Origin: SG8-40 sp963792855
Lineage (GTDB): Bacteria; Pseudomonadota; Gammaproteobacteria; Burkholderiales; Eutrophovitaceae
Reading direction: 5' to 3'
Assembly (NCBI GenBank): GCA_963792855.1
Contig: CAWBXZ010000007.1
Location: 190,649 to 254,648 of the forward strand
Length of the DNA: 64,000 nucleotides
A program made the translations under genes and the position numbers. Shown here in pieces: positions 44,844 to 52,860 of the stretch. How positions within the stretch are numbered: the first letter of the stretch is position 1; the number at the start of each line of letters is the position of its first letter. The notes under the pieces were generated by a model. The model saw nothing but the letters and a program-made list of their open reading frames with translations. It did not search any database and was not told the origin of the DNA.

Positions 44844-46631
44844 CTATTTGGTTTCAGTACGATCCGGTTCGTAGAATCGGTTTTCCTCGAGCATGATCTG
44901 GTCATGCGTGCAGCCCGAAGGCATCATCGGAAAACAGTTTTCCTGCGCGGCCACGGCTACATCAAGGAAATATGGTCCGTCGTGCGCAAGGCAGCGGGCG
45001 ATGGCGGCGTCGAGTTCGCGCGGATCGGTCACGCGTTCTGCGGCCCAGCCGAAACCGCGGGCAACAACGACGAAATCCGGCAATGCCTCGGTGTAACTGT
45101 GGCTGTAACGGCCGCCATGGTTGAATTCCTGCCACTGGCGCACCATGCCCATGTAACTGTTGTTCGACAGCACGACCTTCACCGGCGTCCGGTGCTGTGT
45201 CGCAGTCGACAGTTCCTGGATGTTCATCAGCACCGACGCATCGCCGCTGACACAGACGACCGTCTTGTCGGGGTGCGCGATCTGCGCACCGATCGCGGCT
45301 GGCAGCCCGTAACCCATGGTGCCGGCGCCGCCGGAGGTGAGCCAGCGGTTGGGATGATCAAAGCACAGGTGCTGCGCAGCCCACATCTGGTGCTGGCCGA
45401 CGTCGGTGGAAACGATGGCGTCGTTGCCGTCCAGGGCGTGGCGAACGGCTCGCATCAGTTGCTGCGGCACGATGCAGTCTTCTTTGACTGCAAAGGACAG
45501 CGATTTCTCGTCGCGCCACTTCCCGATCTGCGACCACCAATCATTCAGGCGGTCCACCGGTTGTGCGATGGCGGCGACTTGCGGTACCAGTGCTTGCAGT
45601 GTGCCGGCGCAGTCGCCGACCAGCGGGACATCGACCTTGACCAGTTTGTTCACGGACCCGGGATCGATGTCGATATGTATTTTCTTCGACACCGGGGAAA
45701 ATCCGCCCAGCTCTCCCGTGACGCGATCGTCAAAGCGCGCGCCTACGCAGATCACCAGATCGGCGGCATGCATCGCCAGATTGGCTTCCAGTGTGCCGTG
45801 CATGCCAAGCATGCCAAGGAATTGCGGGTCGGAACCCGGAAACGCGCCCAGCCCCATCAAGGTCAGTGTGCAGGGCGCGCCGGTGAGTTTCACCAGCCGG
45901 GTAAAGGCCTCGCACGCTGCCGGTCCGGAATTGATCAGCCCGCCGCCGCCGTAGAACACCGGGCGCTTTGCCTGCGCGATGAGGGCGGCTGCCTGTTCGA
46001 TGCTGGTATGCGGCGGCATCGGCGGTTTCGTTACAGCCGGTGCCGGTTTCGGCGTGCGCGCGCTTCTGGCGGGTGCGGCTTGCAGGTCTTTGGGGAAGTC
46101 AATCAGCACCGGGCCCGGACGCCCCGACGTGGCGATGTGGAATGCGTTGCGTACGACGGTCTCGACCTCGTCGGCGCTGCGTACCTGCGTATTCCACTTC
46201 GTGACGGGACGCGAGATGCCGATGGCATCGCATTCCTGAAACGCGTTCGATCCGATCAGCGGGGTGGCGACCTGTCCGCTGATGCATACGACGGGTATCG
46301 AGTCGCACAGCGCGTCGAGCAATCCGGTGGTGGTGTTGCTCATGCCCGGGCCGGAGGTGACGAGCACCACGCCGGGCTTTCCGCTGCTGCGGGCATAGCC
46401 TTCGGCAGCGTGCACCGCCGCCTGCTCATGGCGGACGAGGACGTGGCGAAGCCGGCGATCGGCGAACAGCGCATCGTAAATGGGCAGCACAGCGCCGCCG
46501 GGATAGCCGAAAATCACTTCGACGCCGAGCGAAACCAGTGTGTCGACAAGGGCGCCAGCGCCGGACGTCATGGTGTCTGTGGACATGGCTTGGGTGTCCG
46601 TGGTCGGTGGTGAGAGCAGGCAATTGTTCAT
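44844..46631 (-). CDS. ilvB: Acetolactate synthase large subunit
   Basis: 595 aa TPP enzyme. Catalytic Glu69 in VRHEQAAVHAAEGYAR, FAD-binding-like middle domain (GRARFDDRVTGEL), and GDASVLMNIQELSTATQHRTPVKVVLSNNSYMGMVRQWQE that binds TPP (GD...NN) typical for anabolic AHAS. It forms acetolactate for valine and leucine synthesis. No small regulatory subunit gene follows. The upstream neighbour is a divergent Lrp-type regulator with shared promoter DNA. The start is uncertain: a downstream ATG at 46586 also fits, and neither has a clear ribosome site. Confidence 0.9.
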   Translation of the reverse strand: MNNCLLSPPTTDTQAMSTDTMTSGAGALVDTLVSLGVEVIFGYPGGAVLPIYDALFADRRLRHVLVRHEQAAVHAAEGYARSSGKPGVVLVTSGPGMSNTTTGLLDALCDSIPVVCISGQVATPLIGSNAFQECDAIGISRPVTKWNTQVRSADEVETVVRNAFHIATSGRPGPVLIDFPKDLQAAPARSARTPKPAPAVTKPPMPPHTSIEQAAALIAQAKRPVFYGGGGLINSGPAACEAFTRLVKLTGAPCTLTLMGLGAFPGSDPQFLGMLGMHGTLEANLAMHAADLVICVGARFDDRVTGELGGFSPVSKKIHIDIDPGSVNKLVKVDVPLVGDCAGTLQALVPQVAAIAQPVDRLNDWWSQIGKWRDEKSLSFAVKEDCIVPQQLMRAVRHALDGNDAIVSTDVGQHQMWAAQHLCFDHPNRWLTSGGAGTMGYGLPAAIGAQIAHPDKTVVCVSGDASVLMNIQELSTATQHRTPVKVVLSNNSYMGMVRQWQEFNHGGRYSHSYTEALPDFVVVARGFGWAAERVTDPRELDAAIARCLAHDGPYFLDVAVAAQENCFPMMPSGCTHDQIMLEENRFYEPDRTETK

Positions 46632-46664
46632 GTGGAGATAGTACGGGGGTAAGTCCGGAAAAGC

Positions 46665-46718
46665 TTCCCTGATTTTCTGGTAAATTTGGCCAACAGCAGA
46701 AAACTTTCCCTTATTCTG
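46665..46718. promoter_or_regulatory. Divergent ilvB/lrp promoter region with repeated motifs
   Basis: Direct copies of TTCCCTgATTttCTGG and TTCCCTtATTCTGG lie about 40 bp apart. TTTTCTG at 46673-46679 and CAGAAAA at 46697-46703 form an inverted pair. The spacing of four DNA turns and the AT-rich centre suit binding of the adjacent Lrp-type protein. Confidence 0.5.
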
Positions 46719-46732
46719 GGACGATCAATAGA

Positions 46733-47227
46733 ATGAATCTCAGCAAACACGATTTGGCCATTCTCGCGGTCCTGCGCGAGGATGCCCGTTCCAGCCTGCA
46801 GGAGATCAGTTCCCGGGTCGGTTTGTCGACGACGCCTTGCTGGAACCGCATCAAGAAGATGGAAGCCGAAGGCGTGATCCAGGGCTATACGGTGCGCATC
46901 GATCCCGGTGCCATCGGCTTCACGGAAACGGTGATCGTGCAGGTCACGCTCGACAGTCATACCGACGAGACGCTGTTCGAATTCGGCCGGCAACTGGAGC
47001 AGATTCCGGAAGTGCTCGAGGCTTACCTGGTATCGGGCGACTACGACTACTACATCCGCATTGCCGTGAAGGACACGCGCGACTACGAGCGTCTGCTGCG
47101 CGAAAGCCTGTACCGCATTCCCGGCATACGGCACAGCAAGTCGACGTTCGTGCTGCGTACATTGAAAGACAGCCCGGTCCCGCTGCCGTCCTTACCCACG
47201 GTGGCGAGCAAGCCGGCGAAACGCTGA
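46733..47227 (+). CDS. Lrp/AsnC family transcriptional regulator
   Basis: 164 aa. The N-terminal HTH has DLAILAVLREDARSSLQEISSRVGLSTTPCWNRIKKMEAEGVI, and a RAM ligand domain follows (VIVQVTLDSH, LEAYLVSGDYDYYIRIAV). The tail is Pro-rich. It is divergent from ilvB, with 101 bp in between, so it likely senses an amino acid and controls ilvB and the downstream indolepyruvate oxidoreductase; such pairs of AsnC regulators and Ior genes are common. Confidence 0.93.
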   Translation: MNLSKHDLAILAVLREDARSSLQEISSRVGLSTTPCWNRIKKMEAEGVIQGYTVRIDPGAIGFTETVIVQVTLDSHTDETLFEFGRQLEQIPEVLEAYLVSGDYDYYIRIAVKDTRDYERLLRESLYRIPGIRHSKSTFVLRTLKDSPVPLPSLPTVASKPAKR

Positions 47228-47262
47228 GCCGCACCGGGCGTTAGCCGAGCGACGAGGTCTGA

Positions 47263-48097
47263 TTGAAACCGACAACATCGACCCGCGCCGTCGCGACCGA
47301 CGCAGTCGGTACGCTGCATCAACCGGCAGGCGCTGATGCGCGCATCGTGTGCGTGGTGCCCAGTATCACCGAACTCTTGTTCGATCTCGGCTTGGGCGCG
47401 CAGGTGGTCGGCCGCACCGGGTTCTGTTTCCATCCCAAAGCAGCGGTAAAGAATGTGCCCAAAGTTGGCGGGACAAAGGATTTCGACCTGGAGAAGATTC
47501 GCGCCCTTGAACCGACGCACCTGATCGTCAACGTCGACGAGAATCCGCGCGAACGGGTCGAAGCCGACGGCGACGTTTGTACCGAATATTGTTGTTACCC
47601 ACCCGCTCGGCCCGCTCGACAATATCGACCTGTACCAGCTGCTCGGAACGATATTCGCGCGGCAAAGCGAGGCGGAAGAACTCGCTGCGCGCTTCGACCG
47701 TGTGTATCGCAATACCGTTGAAGCGACTTGCCACCTTGCCAGCGAGCGGGTGCTTTACGTCATCTGGAAAAACCCCTGGATGACGATTTCACGCGACACG
47801 TATATCGCGCGCACGCTGGCTGCGGTCGGCTGGAACCAGATCGAAGTCGATTCTGACGCGCGTTACCCGGAGGTCGACATCGAATCCTTGCTCGGTTCGG
47901 TCGACCATGTCCTGCTGTCCAGCGAACCGTACGCGTTCAGACCAAGGGACGTCGCCGAAATTGAATCGATGGCCACGGGTGGTTCGCGCCCGGCGGTTTC
48001 CCTGATCGATGCCGAAATGACCTCCTGGTACGGCAGCCGGGCGATTGCCGGCATGCGCTACCTTGCAGGGATGCGCGCGGGCAGCAACGGCGGCTGA
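47263..48097 (+). pseudogene. Cobalamin-binding / BtuF-like helical-backbone metal receptor, frameshifted
   Basis: Read in two frames: 47263 to about 47566 gives VCVVPSITELLFDLGLGAQVVGRTGFC and KVGGTKDFDLEKIRALEPTHLIVNVDENPRE. From there a +1 frame continues with FVPNIVVTHPLGPLDNIDLYQ to VLYVIWKNPWMTISRDTYIARTLAAVGW and LLSSEPYAF. Removing one G near 47566 restores a protein of about 277 aa. It starts at TTG (47263), with GAGG upstream. No signal peptide, unlike true BtuF. The TroA-like fold binds B12 or metal ligands; the link to the two B12 mutases in this window is suggestive only. Confidence 0.8.
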
Positions 48098-48174
48098 TTT
48101 CGTTCGCCGGTATCGATACGCTCCGCCGTCCTCATTTCGCGCTGGGCGCGGCAAACGGTTTGGAAAGTCATCCA

Positions 48175-48716
48175 ATGGAAAAAACAGGCGTCATTTATCG
48201 TGCCGAAAAGGCGATGGAGCGCGGCATCTTTGCCAGCCGCTGGATTCTCGCTCCGTTCTATCTCGGGCTGGTAGCGGCGTTGGCCATTATGCAGGTCAAA
48301 TTCGTTCAGGAATTGTTTCACTTCGCGCCGCACGTGCTGGATGCGACCGAATCCGAAGTCAGGCTCGGCGTGCTGACCCTGATCGATCTGTCATTGGCCG
48401 GAAACCTGTTGCTGATGGTGATCTTCGCTGGCTACGAAAACTTCGTGTCCGGAAATCGACGTGCACGAGCACGTGGGATCGACCGAGCTGGATGGGCATG
48501 GTCGACTTCAGCGGTTTGAAGTTGAAGCTGATCGCTTCAATAGTCGCCATTTCCGGAATTCATTTGCTGAAGGCGTTCATGAACATCCATGCCATCGACA
48601 AGGATGAACTCATGTGGCTGATCATCACGCACGTCACTTTCGTGACTTCCGGCGTGCTGCTGGCCTGGATGGATTTACTGGTGAGCAAGGCGGATCAGAT
48701 TCACTCAGGGCATTAA
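48175..48716 (+). pseudogene. YqhA/TIGR00645-type membrane protein, two frameshifts
   Basis: Starts at ATG 48175: MEKTGVIYRAEKAMERGIFASRWILAPFYLGLVAALAIMQ, with membrane helices and SLAGNLLLMVIFAGYENFVS. Homology then moves to a second frame (EIDVHEHVGSTE, about 48450-48486) and a third (WMGMVDFSGLKLKLIASIVAISGIHLLKAFMNI, to 48716). Removing one G near 48451 and one C near 48488 gives a protein of about 180 aa, the normal size, with a C-terminal helix WLIITHVTFVTSG. Inner-membrane protein of unknown function. Confidence 0.82.
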
Positions 48717-49032
48717 CGTTCAGGCCAAGCGGCGGCGAAGCCGTCCGATGTGGGCGCCTCGTCAGGCTCCACTACCGGCAAAAGTGCTACGCAAATTTGG
48801 ACCCCGGTGGCAACAGGGCTAACTAGCGCCAAGACTACGACTATCCGAAGATGTAGACCTCGTTACGTCGATGTGATCGTTCCACGTAGCGATTGGCAGT
48901 TTGAACGAAACGGGCTTCGACCCCTTGAACTCTTGAGGTCGACGTCCGCGCCCTGCGGTGAAAGTCTGATGCCGCTCGCTGTGGCTACCTTGCGAGCTCG
49001 TGGCCTTCGGCCCCAGCTTGACCGCGACCGAA
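48717..49032. other. 316-bp intergenic region
   Basis: Lies between the convergent YqhA-type and CueR-like genes. No gene is recognised in either strand; open frames here look like noise. Short palindromic pieces are present without a clear T-run terminator. Confidence 0.35.
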
Positions 49033-49507
49033 TCAGCGGAAGCGCGTACGGCCCCGGCGCTTGTCCGTGCTCTTGCCGCCTTCATGTGGCACTTCGCCAT
49101 TGTTTCGCGCCAGGTCCTCCAGGATCGGGCAATCCGGTCGTTGATCGCCGTGGCAATGCGCCGCGAGTTGCTCAAGGGATTGCTTCATTGCGCGCATTTC
49201 CGCGATGCGGTTTGCCAGCTCCGCCGCATGCACGAGCGCGAGACGTTTGACGTCCGCGCTGGCGCGCCGGTGGTTCTGCCACAATCCCAGCAGATCGGCG
49301 ATCTCGCCGGTGCCGAATCCCAGGCGCCGGGCCCGGTGGATGAAGCGCAGCGTGTGCACCTCACTGTTGGAGTATTGGCGGTAGCCGGAGCCGGTGCGGC
49401 GCACTTTGGGCAGCAGTCCAAGCGACTCATAGTGCCGGATCATCTTGGCCGAGACGCCGGAGAGCTTGGCAGCCTGTGCCGATGTTCAGTGAAACGTCAG
49501 CATCCAT
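49033..49507 (-). pseudogene. MerR/CueR family metal regulator, frameshifted
   Basis: ATG at 49507 (GGAGG 8 nt upstream) gives MDADVSLNIGT; then one extra C at 49473/49474 breaks the frame. Without it the protein continues AAKLSGVSAKMIRHYESLGLLP, then RRTGSGYRQYSNSEVHTLRFIHRARRLGF, GEIADLLGLW and a coiled coil. The C-terminal CPILEDLA and a nearby His-Cys fit copper-type MerR proteins with a second Cys. It would sense Cu(I) or a similar ion. It is divergent from no gene; DUF4396 lies upstream on the same strand, an arrangement seen near copper genes. Confidence 0.8.
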
Positions 49508-49647
49508 GACTCGGTCCTCCGGGACGCCATTGATCAATGACACGCCCACATCCAGCAGGGGGAACACGGTTTGGCGCGAGCAAAACGAGGATCGATCACC
49601 GATCGCGCTTTCACTTGCGCCGCGTGCAGCCCCTGCCGGGTGTGCCG

Positions 49648-50181
49648 CTAATGGTACTGATGTACGACTGCGTGTCCCCGCCCGCGGGTGAGCAGCCAGC
49701 GATTCACCGGGTAGGCTGCGATGCCGGCGATCAGGAGTGCGGACGCGAGGCTGCCCCAGAATACCCACGAGCCAAGCGGCGCGTCCATTGCCCCCGGAAT
49801 CGCCAGCATTATTGCATTGTCCACGATCTCCATGACGGTGATGGAGGCCGTATCGGCCGCCAGCGCCAGGCGTACAGCCTGCTTGACCGGGATGCCGGCG
49901 CGCAGCAGCGGGATCATCGTCAGCAGGTAGCCAAACAGGAAGGCGAGCGCAACCGCAAGCGCAATCGTCGCACCGTTGCCCCATCCCAGCGCGGTGCCGA
50001 TCACCATTCCCAGTATCTCGCCGATGCTACAGCCCGTCAGACAGTGCAGCGTGGCAGACAGCGCCAGACGGTTCAGCGAGCTTGCATGCGTGCCGTGAGT
50101 CCCCACTGCGGCGTGGTGGTCCGACATGGCGTTTGAATGGGCGTGATGGTCGTGATGCATGTGAGTTTGATGCGAAGACAT
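49648..50181 (-). CDS. DUF4396 domain membrane protein with His-rich N-terminus
   Basis: 177 aa. The first 32 residues hold about ten His (HQTHMHHDHHAH...), likely metal-binding. Then ALSATLHCLTGCSIGEILGMVIGTALGW with a Cys-rich helix, and three further helices. The CLTGC-IGE block is typical for DUF4396. It lies 140 bp upstream of the CueR-like gene on the same strand. A role in copper handling is inferred from His content and context. Confidence 0.85.
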   Translation of the reverse strand: MSSHQTHMHHDHHAHSNAMSDHHAAVGTHGTHASSLNRLALSATLHCLTGCSIGEILGMVIGTALGWGNGATIALAVALAFLFGYLLTMIPLLRAGIPVKQAVRLALAADTASITVMEIVDNAIMLAIPGAMDAPLGSWVFWGSLASALLIAGIAAYPVNRWLLTRGRGHAVVHQYH

Positions 50182-50365
50182 CTTTGATCCCTCCTCGATT
50201 GGTTTGAACGAGAGGCCATGCTGGACCTTCCCACGATGGCAAGGTCAAGAGGTCAAACGCAATTAGATTCGAGCCAGAAAAGATCGAGTCCGACCTCGTC
50301 CACTCCACCTATAAATACTTTATCAATAACAGCAATATATCCTTCTACCAGCGCTATGTTCTTGC

Positions 50366-50381
50366 ATTCTGAATTCAGAAT
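50366..50381. promoter_or_regulatory. Perfect 16-bp palindrome upstream of gntR
   Basis: ATTCTGAATTCAGAAT is fully self-complementary and ends 38 bp before the GntR start codon. CAGAATACA follows on from it and recurs in the hcm operator at 29572-29580. Good candidate for GntR autoregulation. Confidence 0.65.
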
Positions 50382-50419
50382 ACAGTACATTCACGTTTTC
50401 CTCTTGGCTGGCAAGTCCA

Positions 50420-51157
50420 ATGCGCAGGTTGCAACCCCAACCCTCCCTGGTCGACCAGGTCTATGAAGCAGTTCTGTCCGATATCTCCGCGGGCAAGTTC
50501 AACGGTGACGCGCGCCTGAAGCAGGAAGAACTGGCCGAGTCGCTGGGCGTGTCACGCCAGCCGGTGCAGCAGGCGCTATTACTGTTGCGCAATCACGGCA
50601 TTCTGCGCGACGCGCCCGGGCGCGGCCTGATGGTGGCGCCGCTGGAGGCGGAGCTTGTGCGCAATCTCTATGAAGTGCGAGCCGTCCTTGACGGTCTTGC
50701 CAGCGGCAAGGCCGCTGAGCGGGGTAGCGAAACCGCGCGCAAGGAAGGTCCGGCTTTCATCAAACGCGGACGCGAAGCGGTCGCCAGTCGCTCTATTGCG
50801 AGAATGATCACGGCCGACATGGACTTTCACTTCTTTCTTTACCGGTTGTCACAGAACCCGCTCATCGCGGAAACGAGTTTGCCGCACTGGAGCTACCTGC
50901 GCCGCGTCATGGGCGAAGTTCTGCTGCACGGCGAAACGCCCGGAGAAATCTGGGATCAGCACGAAGCCATATTGCACGCCGTCATATCCGGCGATGCCAA
51001 CGAAGCCGAGCGGGTCGCCCGGCTTCATATCTCGCACGCAGCGACAACGCTCACCGAGCGGTTGCCCACGCAACCGCAACCGGTGCCGGTTACCGCGAGC
51101 GCATCGCGCCGGACCAGAAATCGAGCCGGGGTCCGCCAGAAGAAAGCGGTTGCATAG
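50420..51157 (+). CDS. GntR family regulator, FCD subfamily
   Basis: 245 aa. wHTH: LVDQVYEAVLSDISAGKFNG, then LKQEELAESLGVSRQPVQQALLLLRNHGIL and the wing GRGLMVAP. The FCD ligand domain has DMDFHFFLYRLSQNPLI, a His in WDQHEAILHAVISGD, and HISHAATTL, matching metal-dependent acid-binding members. A basic tail (ASRRTRNRAGVRQKKAVA) is extra. First gene of the set with acyl-CoA ligase (30 bp later), TPP enzyme and peroxidase, so it probably responds to their substrate acid. Confidence 0.92.
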   Translation: MRRLQPQPSLVDQVYEAVLSDISAGKFNGDARLKQEELAESLGVSRQPVQQALLLLRNHGILRDAPGRGLMVAPLEAELVRNLYEVRAVLDGLASGKAAERGSETARKEGPAFIKRGREAVASRSIARMITADMDFHFFLYRLSQNPLIAETSLPHWSYLRRVMGEVLLHGETPGEIWDQHEAILHAVISGDANEAERVARLHISHAATTLTERLPTQPQPVPVTASASRRTRNRAGVRQKKAVA

Positions 51158-51187
51158 AAAATCTGATTCGAACTTTTTTTGACGATC

Positions 51188-52840
51188 ATGGACGCTTCAG
51201 TTTACGGAACGCTATACGACTCACTTCTACGTACTGCCAGCAAGTACGGGGAACGTCCCGCCTACGTGGTACCTCCGATGGCGAACCGCGCCTATCACCC
51301 CGAAGGCTGGCAGGCGACATGGGCAGAAACACTTGCCGCTGTCGAGGAGAAGAAAAAAATCTACCAGCGCGCCGGGATCGGCTATGGGCATCGCGTCGCC
51401 ATCCTGTTCGAGCAGCGCCCGGAATTCTTTTCCCATTACTACGCGCTGAACGCACTGGGTGCGGGTATCGTCCCGATCAACCCCGATTACCGCGTCGACG
51501 AGATCCGCTACGTCGTCGAGCATTCGGAGGCCAGTCTCGCCGTTTGTGTCGACAACCGACTGAACGAAATGCGCGAAGTCGCGCGGCAAATCGGTAACGG
51601 ATTGCCGGTTGTTTCATTCGACCAGTTTCCGCAAGCGCTGCCGGAACCGGTGCGCCCGGCACAGTCGGGGACGCCGGGTGCTGACACTGAAGCGGCGTTG
51701 ATTTACACCTCGGGCACGACCGGGAAGCCAAAGGGTTGCATCCTGACCAATGAGTATTTCCACACCTTCGGCGCCTGCTATCTGTCATTGGGCGGTCGCC
51801 TGGATTTTCAGGGGGCACAAGACCGCCTCTACAATCCGCTGCCGTTGCATCATGCCAACTGCCTGTCGATATCGACGCCTTCGATGCTGTTAAATGGTGG
51901 GTGCCTGATTTTTCCCGACCGGTTTCATGCCAGCACCTGGTGGAAAGATCTGGTTGCCACCCGCGCGACCGCGGTGCAGTTCCAGGGAATCATCCCGAAC
52001 ATCCTGTTGAAGTTGCCGCCTTGCCCGGAAGAGACGCAACACCAGGTGCGTTTCGCGCTGTGCGCCGGAGTCGAGCCGAGCCAGCACGAAGTGTTCGAGA
52101 AACGTTTCGGATTTCCCGTTGTTGAAATGTGGGCAATGACGGAAACCGGCCGGTTGATCAGTGATAACCATGAACCGCGTTCGATCCATACACGCGCTTT
52201 CGGACGATCAAATGACTGGGTCGAAGCGCGTGCGGTTGACGAAGACGACCGCGATACGCCGTCCAACGTACCCGGTGAACTGGTGATCCGGCACAGCGAG
52301 GCAACGCCTCGCAAGGGATTTTTTTCCGGTTACCTGAAGAACGAGCAGGCGACCGAGGAAGCCTGGCGCAATGGCTGGTTTCACACCGGCGACGCCGTGG
52401 TGCGCGACGACACTGGCATGTTCTATTTTGTCGATCGCAAGAAAAACATCATTCGCCGATCGGGCGAAAACATTGCAGCGGCAGAAATCGAAGCCTGTCT
52501 GACTTCGCATGAAAAGGTAAAGCAGGTGGCAGTGCTGGCCGCACCGGACGAAGTGCGCGAAGAAGAAGTCATGGCCTGCGTCATCGCCAAATCACCGCAG
52601 GACGTTGCCGAACCGGCGGCACGCGAAGCGCTCGCCAATGAACTGTTCGACTGGTGCTACGAACGAATGGCTTACTTCAAGGCGCCGGGCTGGCTGTTGT
52701 TTGTCGACAGCCTGCCAACCGGTACGTCGGCGAAGGTCCAGAAGATCCACATTTTTCCGGCTGGCGTCGATCCGCGTGAACAGCCCGGCGTGATTGATCT
52801 GCGCAAGCGCAAGAAGCAGAAACAGTCTGTTGCTCACTGA
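51188..52840 (+). CDS. Acyl-CoA ligase (CaiC-like AMP-binding enzyme)
   Basis: 550 aa from ATG 51188 (a TTG at 51179 is in frame; no clear ribosome site). ANL superfamily: YTSGTTGKPKG (P-loop), PLHHANCLS, MWAMTETGRL, the hinge GWFHTGDAVVRDDTGMFYFVDRKKNIIRRSGENIAAAEIE and a C-terminal catalytic Lys in GTSAKVQK. Adenylates a carboxylic acid and forms the CoA thioester. Upstream of a TPP lyase gene by 20 bp, so its product is likely a 2-hydroxyacyl-CoA; acid unknown. Confidence 0.9.
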   Translation: MDASVYGTLYDSLLRTASKYGERPAYVVPPMANRAYHPEGWQATWAETLAAVEEKKKIYQRAGIGYGHRVAILFEQRPEFFSHYYALNALGAGIVPINPDYRVDEIRYVVEHSEASLAVCVDNRLNEMREVARQIGNGLPVVSFDQFPQALPEPVRPAQSGTPGADTEAALIYTSGTTGKPKGCILTNEYFHTFGACYLSLGGRLDFQGAQDRLYNPLPLHHANCLSISTPSMLLNGGCLIFPDRFHASTWWKDLVATRATAVQFQGIIPNILLKLPPCPEETQHQVRFALCAGVEPSQHEVFEKRFGFPVVEMWAMTETGRLISDNHEPRSIHTRAFGRSNDWVEARAVDEDDRDTPSNVPGELVIRHSEATPRKGFFSGYLKNEQATEEAWRNGWFHTGDAVVRDDTGMFYFVDRKKNIIRRSGENIAAAEIEACLTSHEKVKQVAVLAAPDEVREEEVMACVIAKSPQDVAEPAAREALANELFDWCYERMAYFKAPGWLLFVDSLPTGTSAKVQKIHIFPAGVDPREQPGVIDLRKRKKQKQSVAH

Positions 52841-52860
52841 ACGACCAGGAAACCCAGTCA

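Noticed and set aside
44904..46613. 569-codon open frame antisense to ilvB
   Set aside because: Shadow frame with no recognisable domain.
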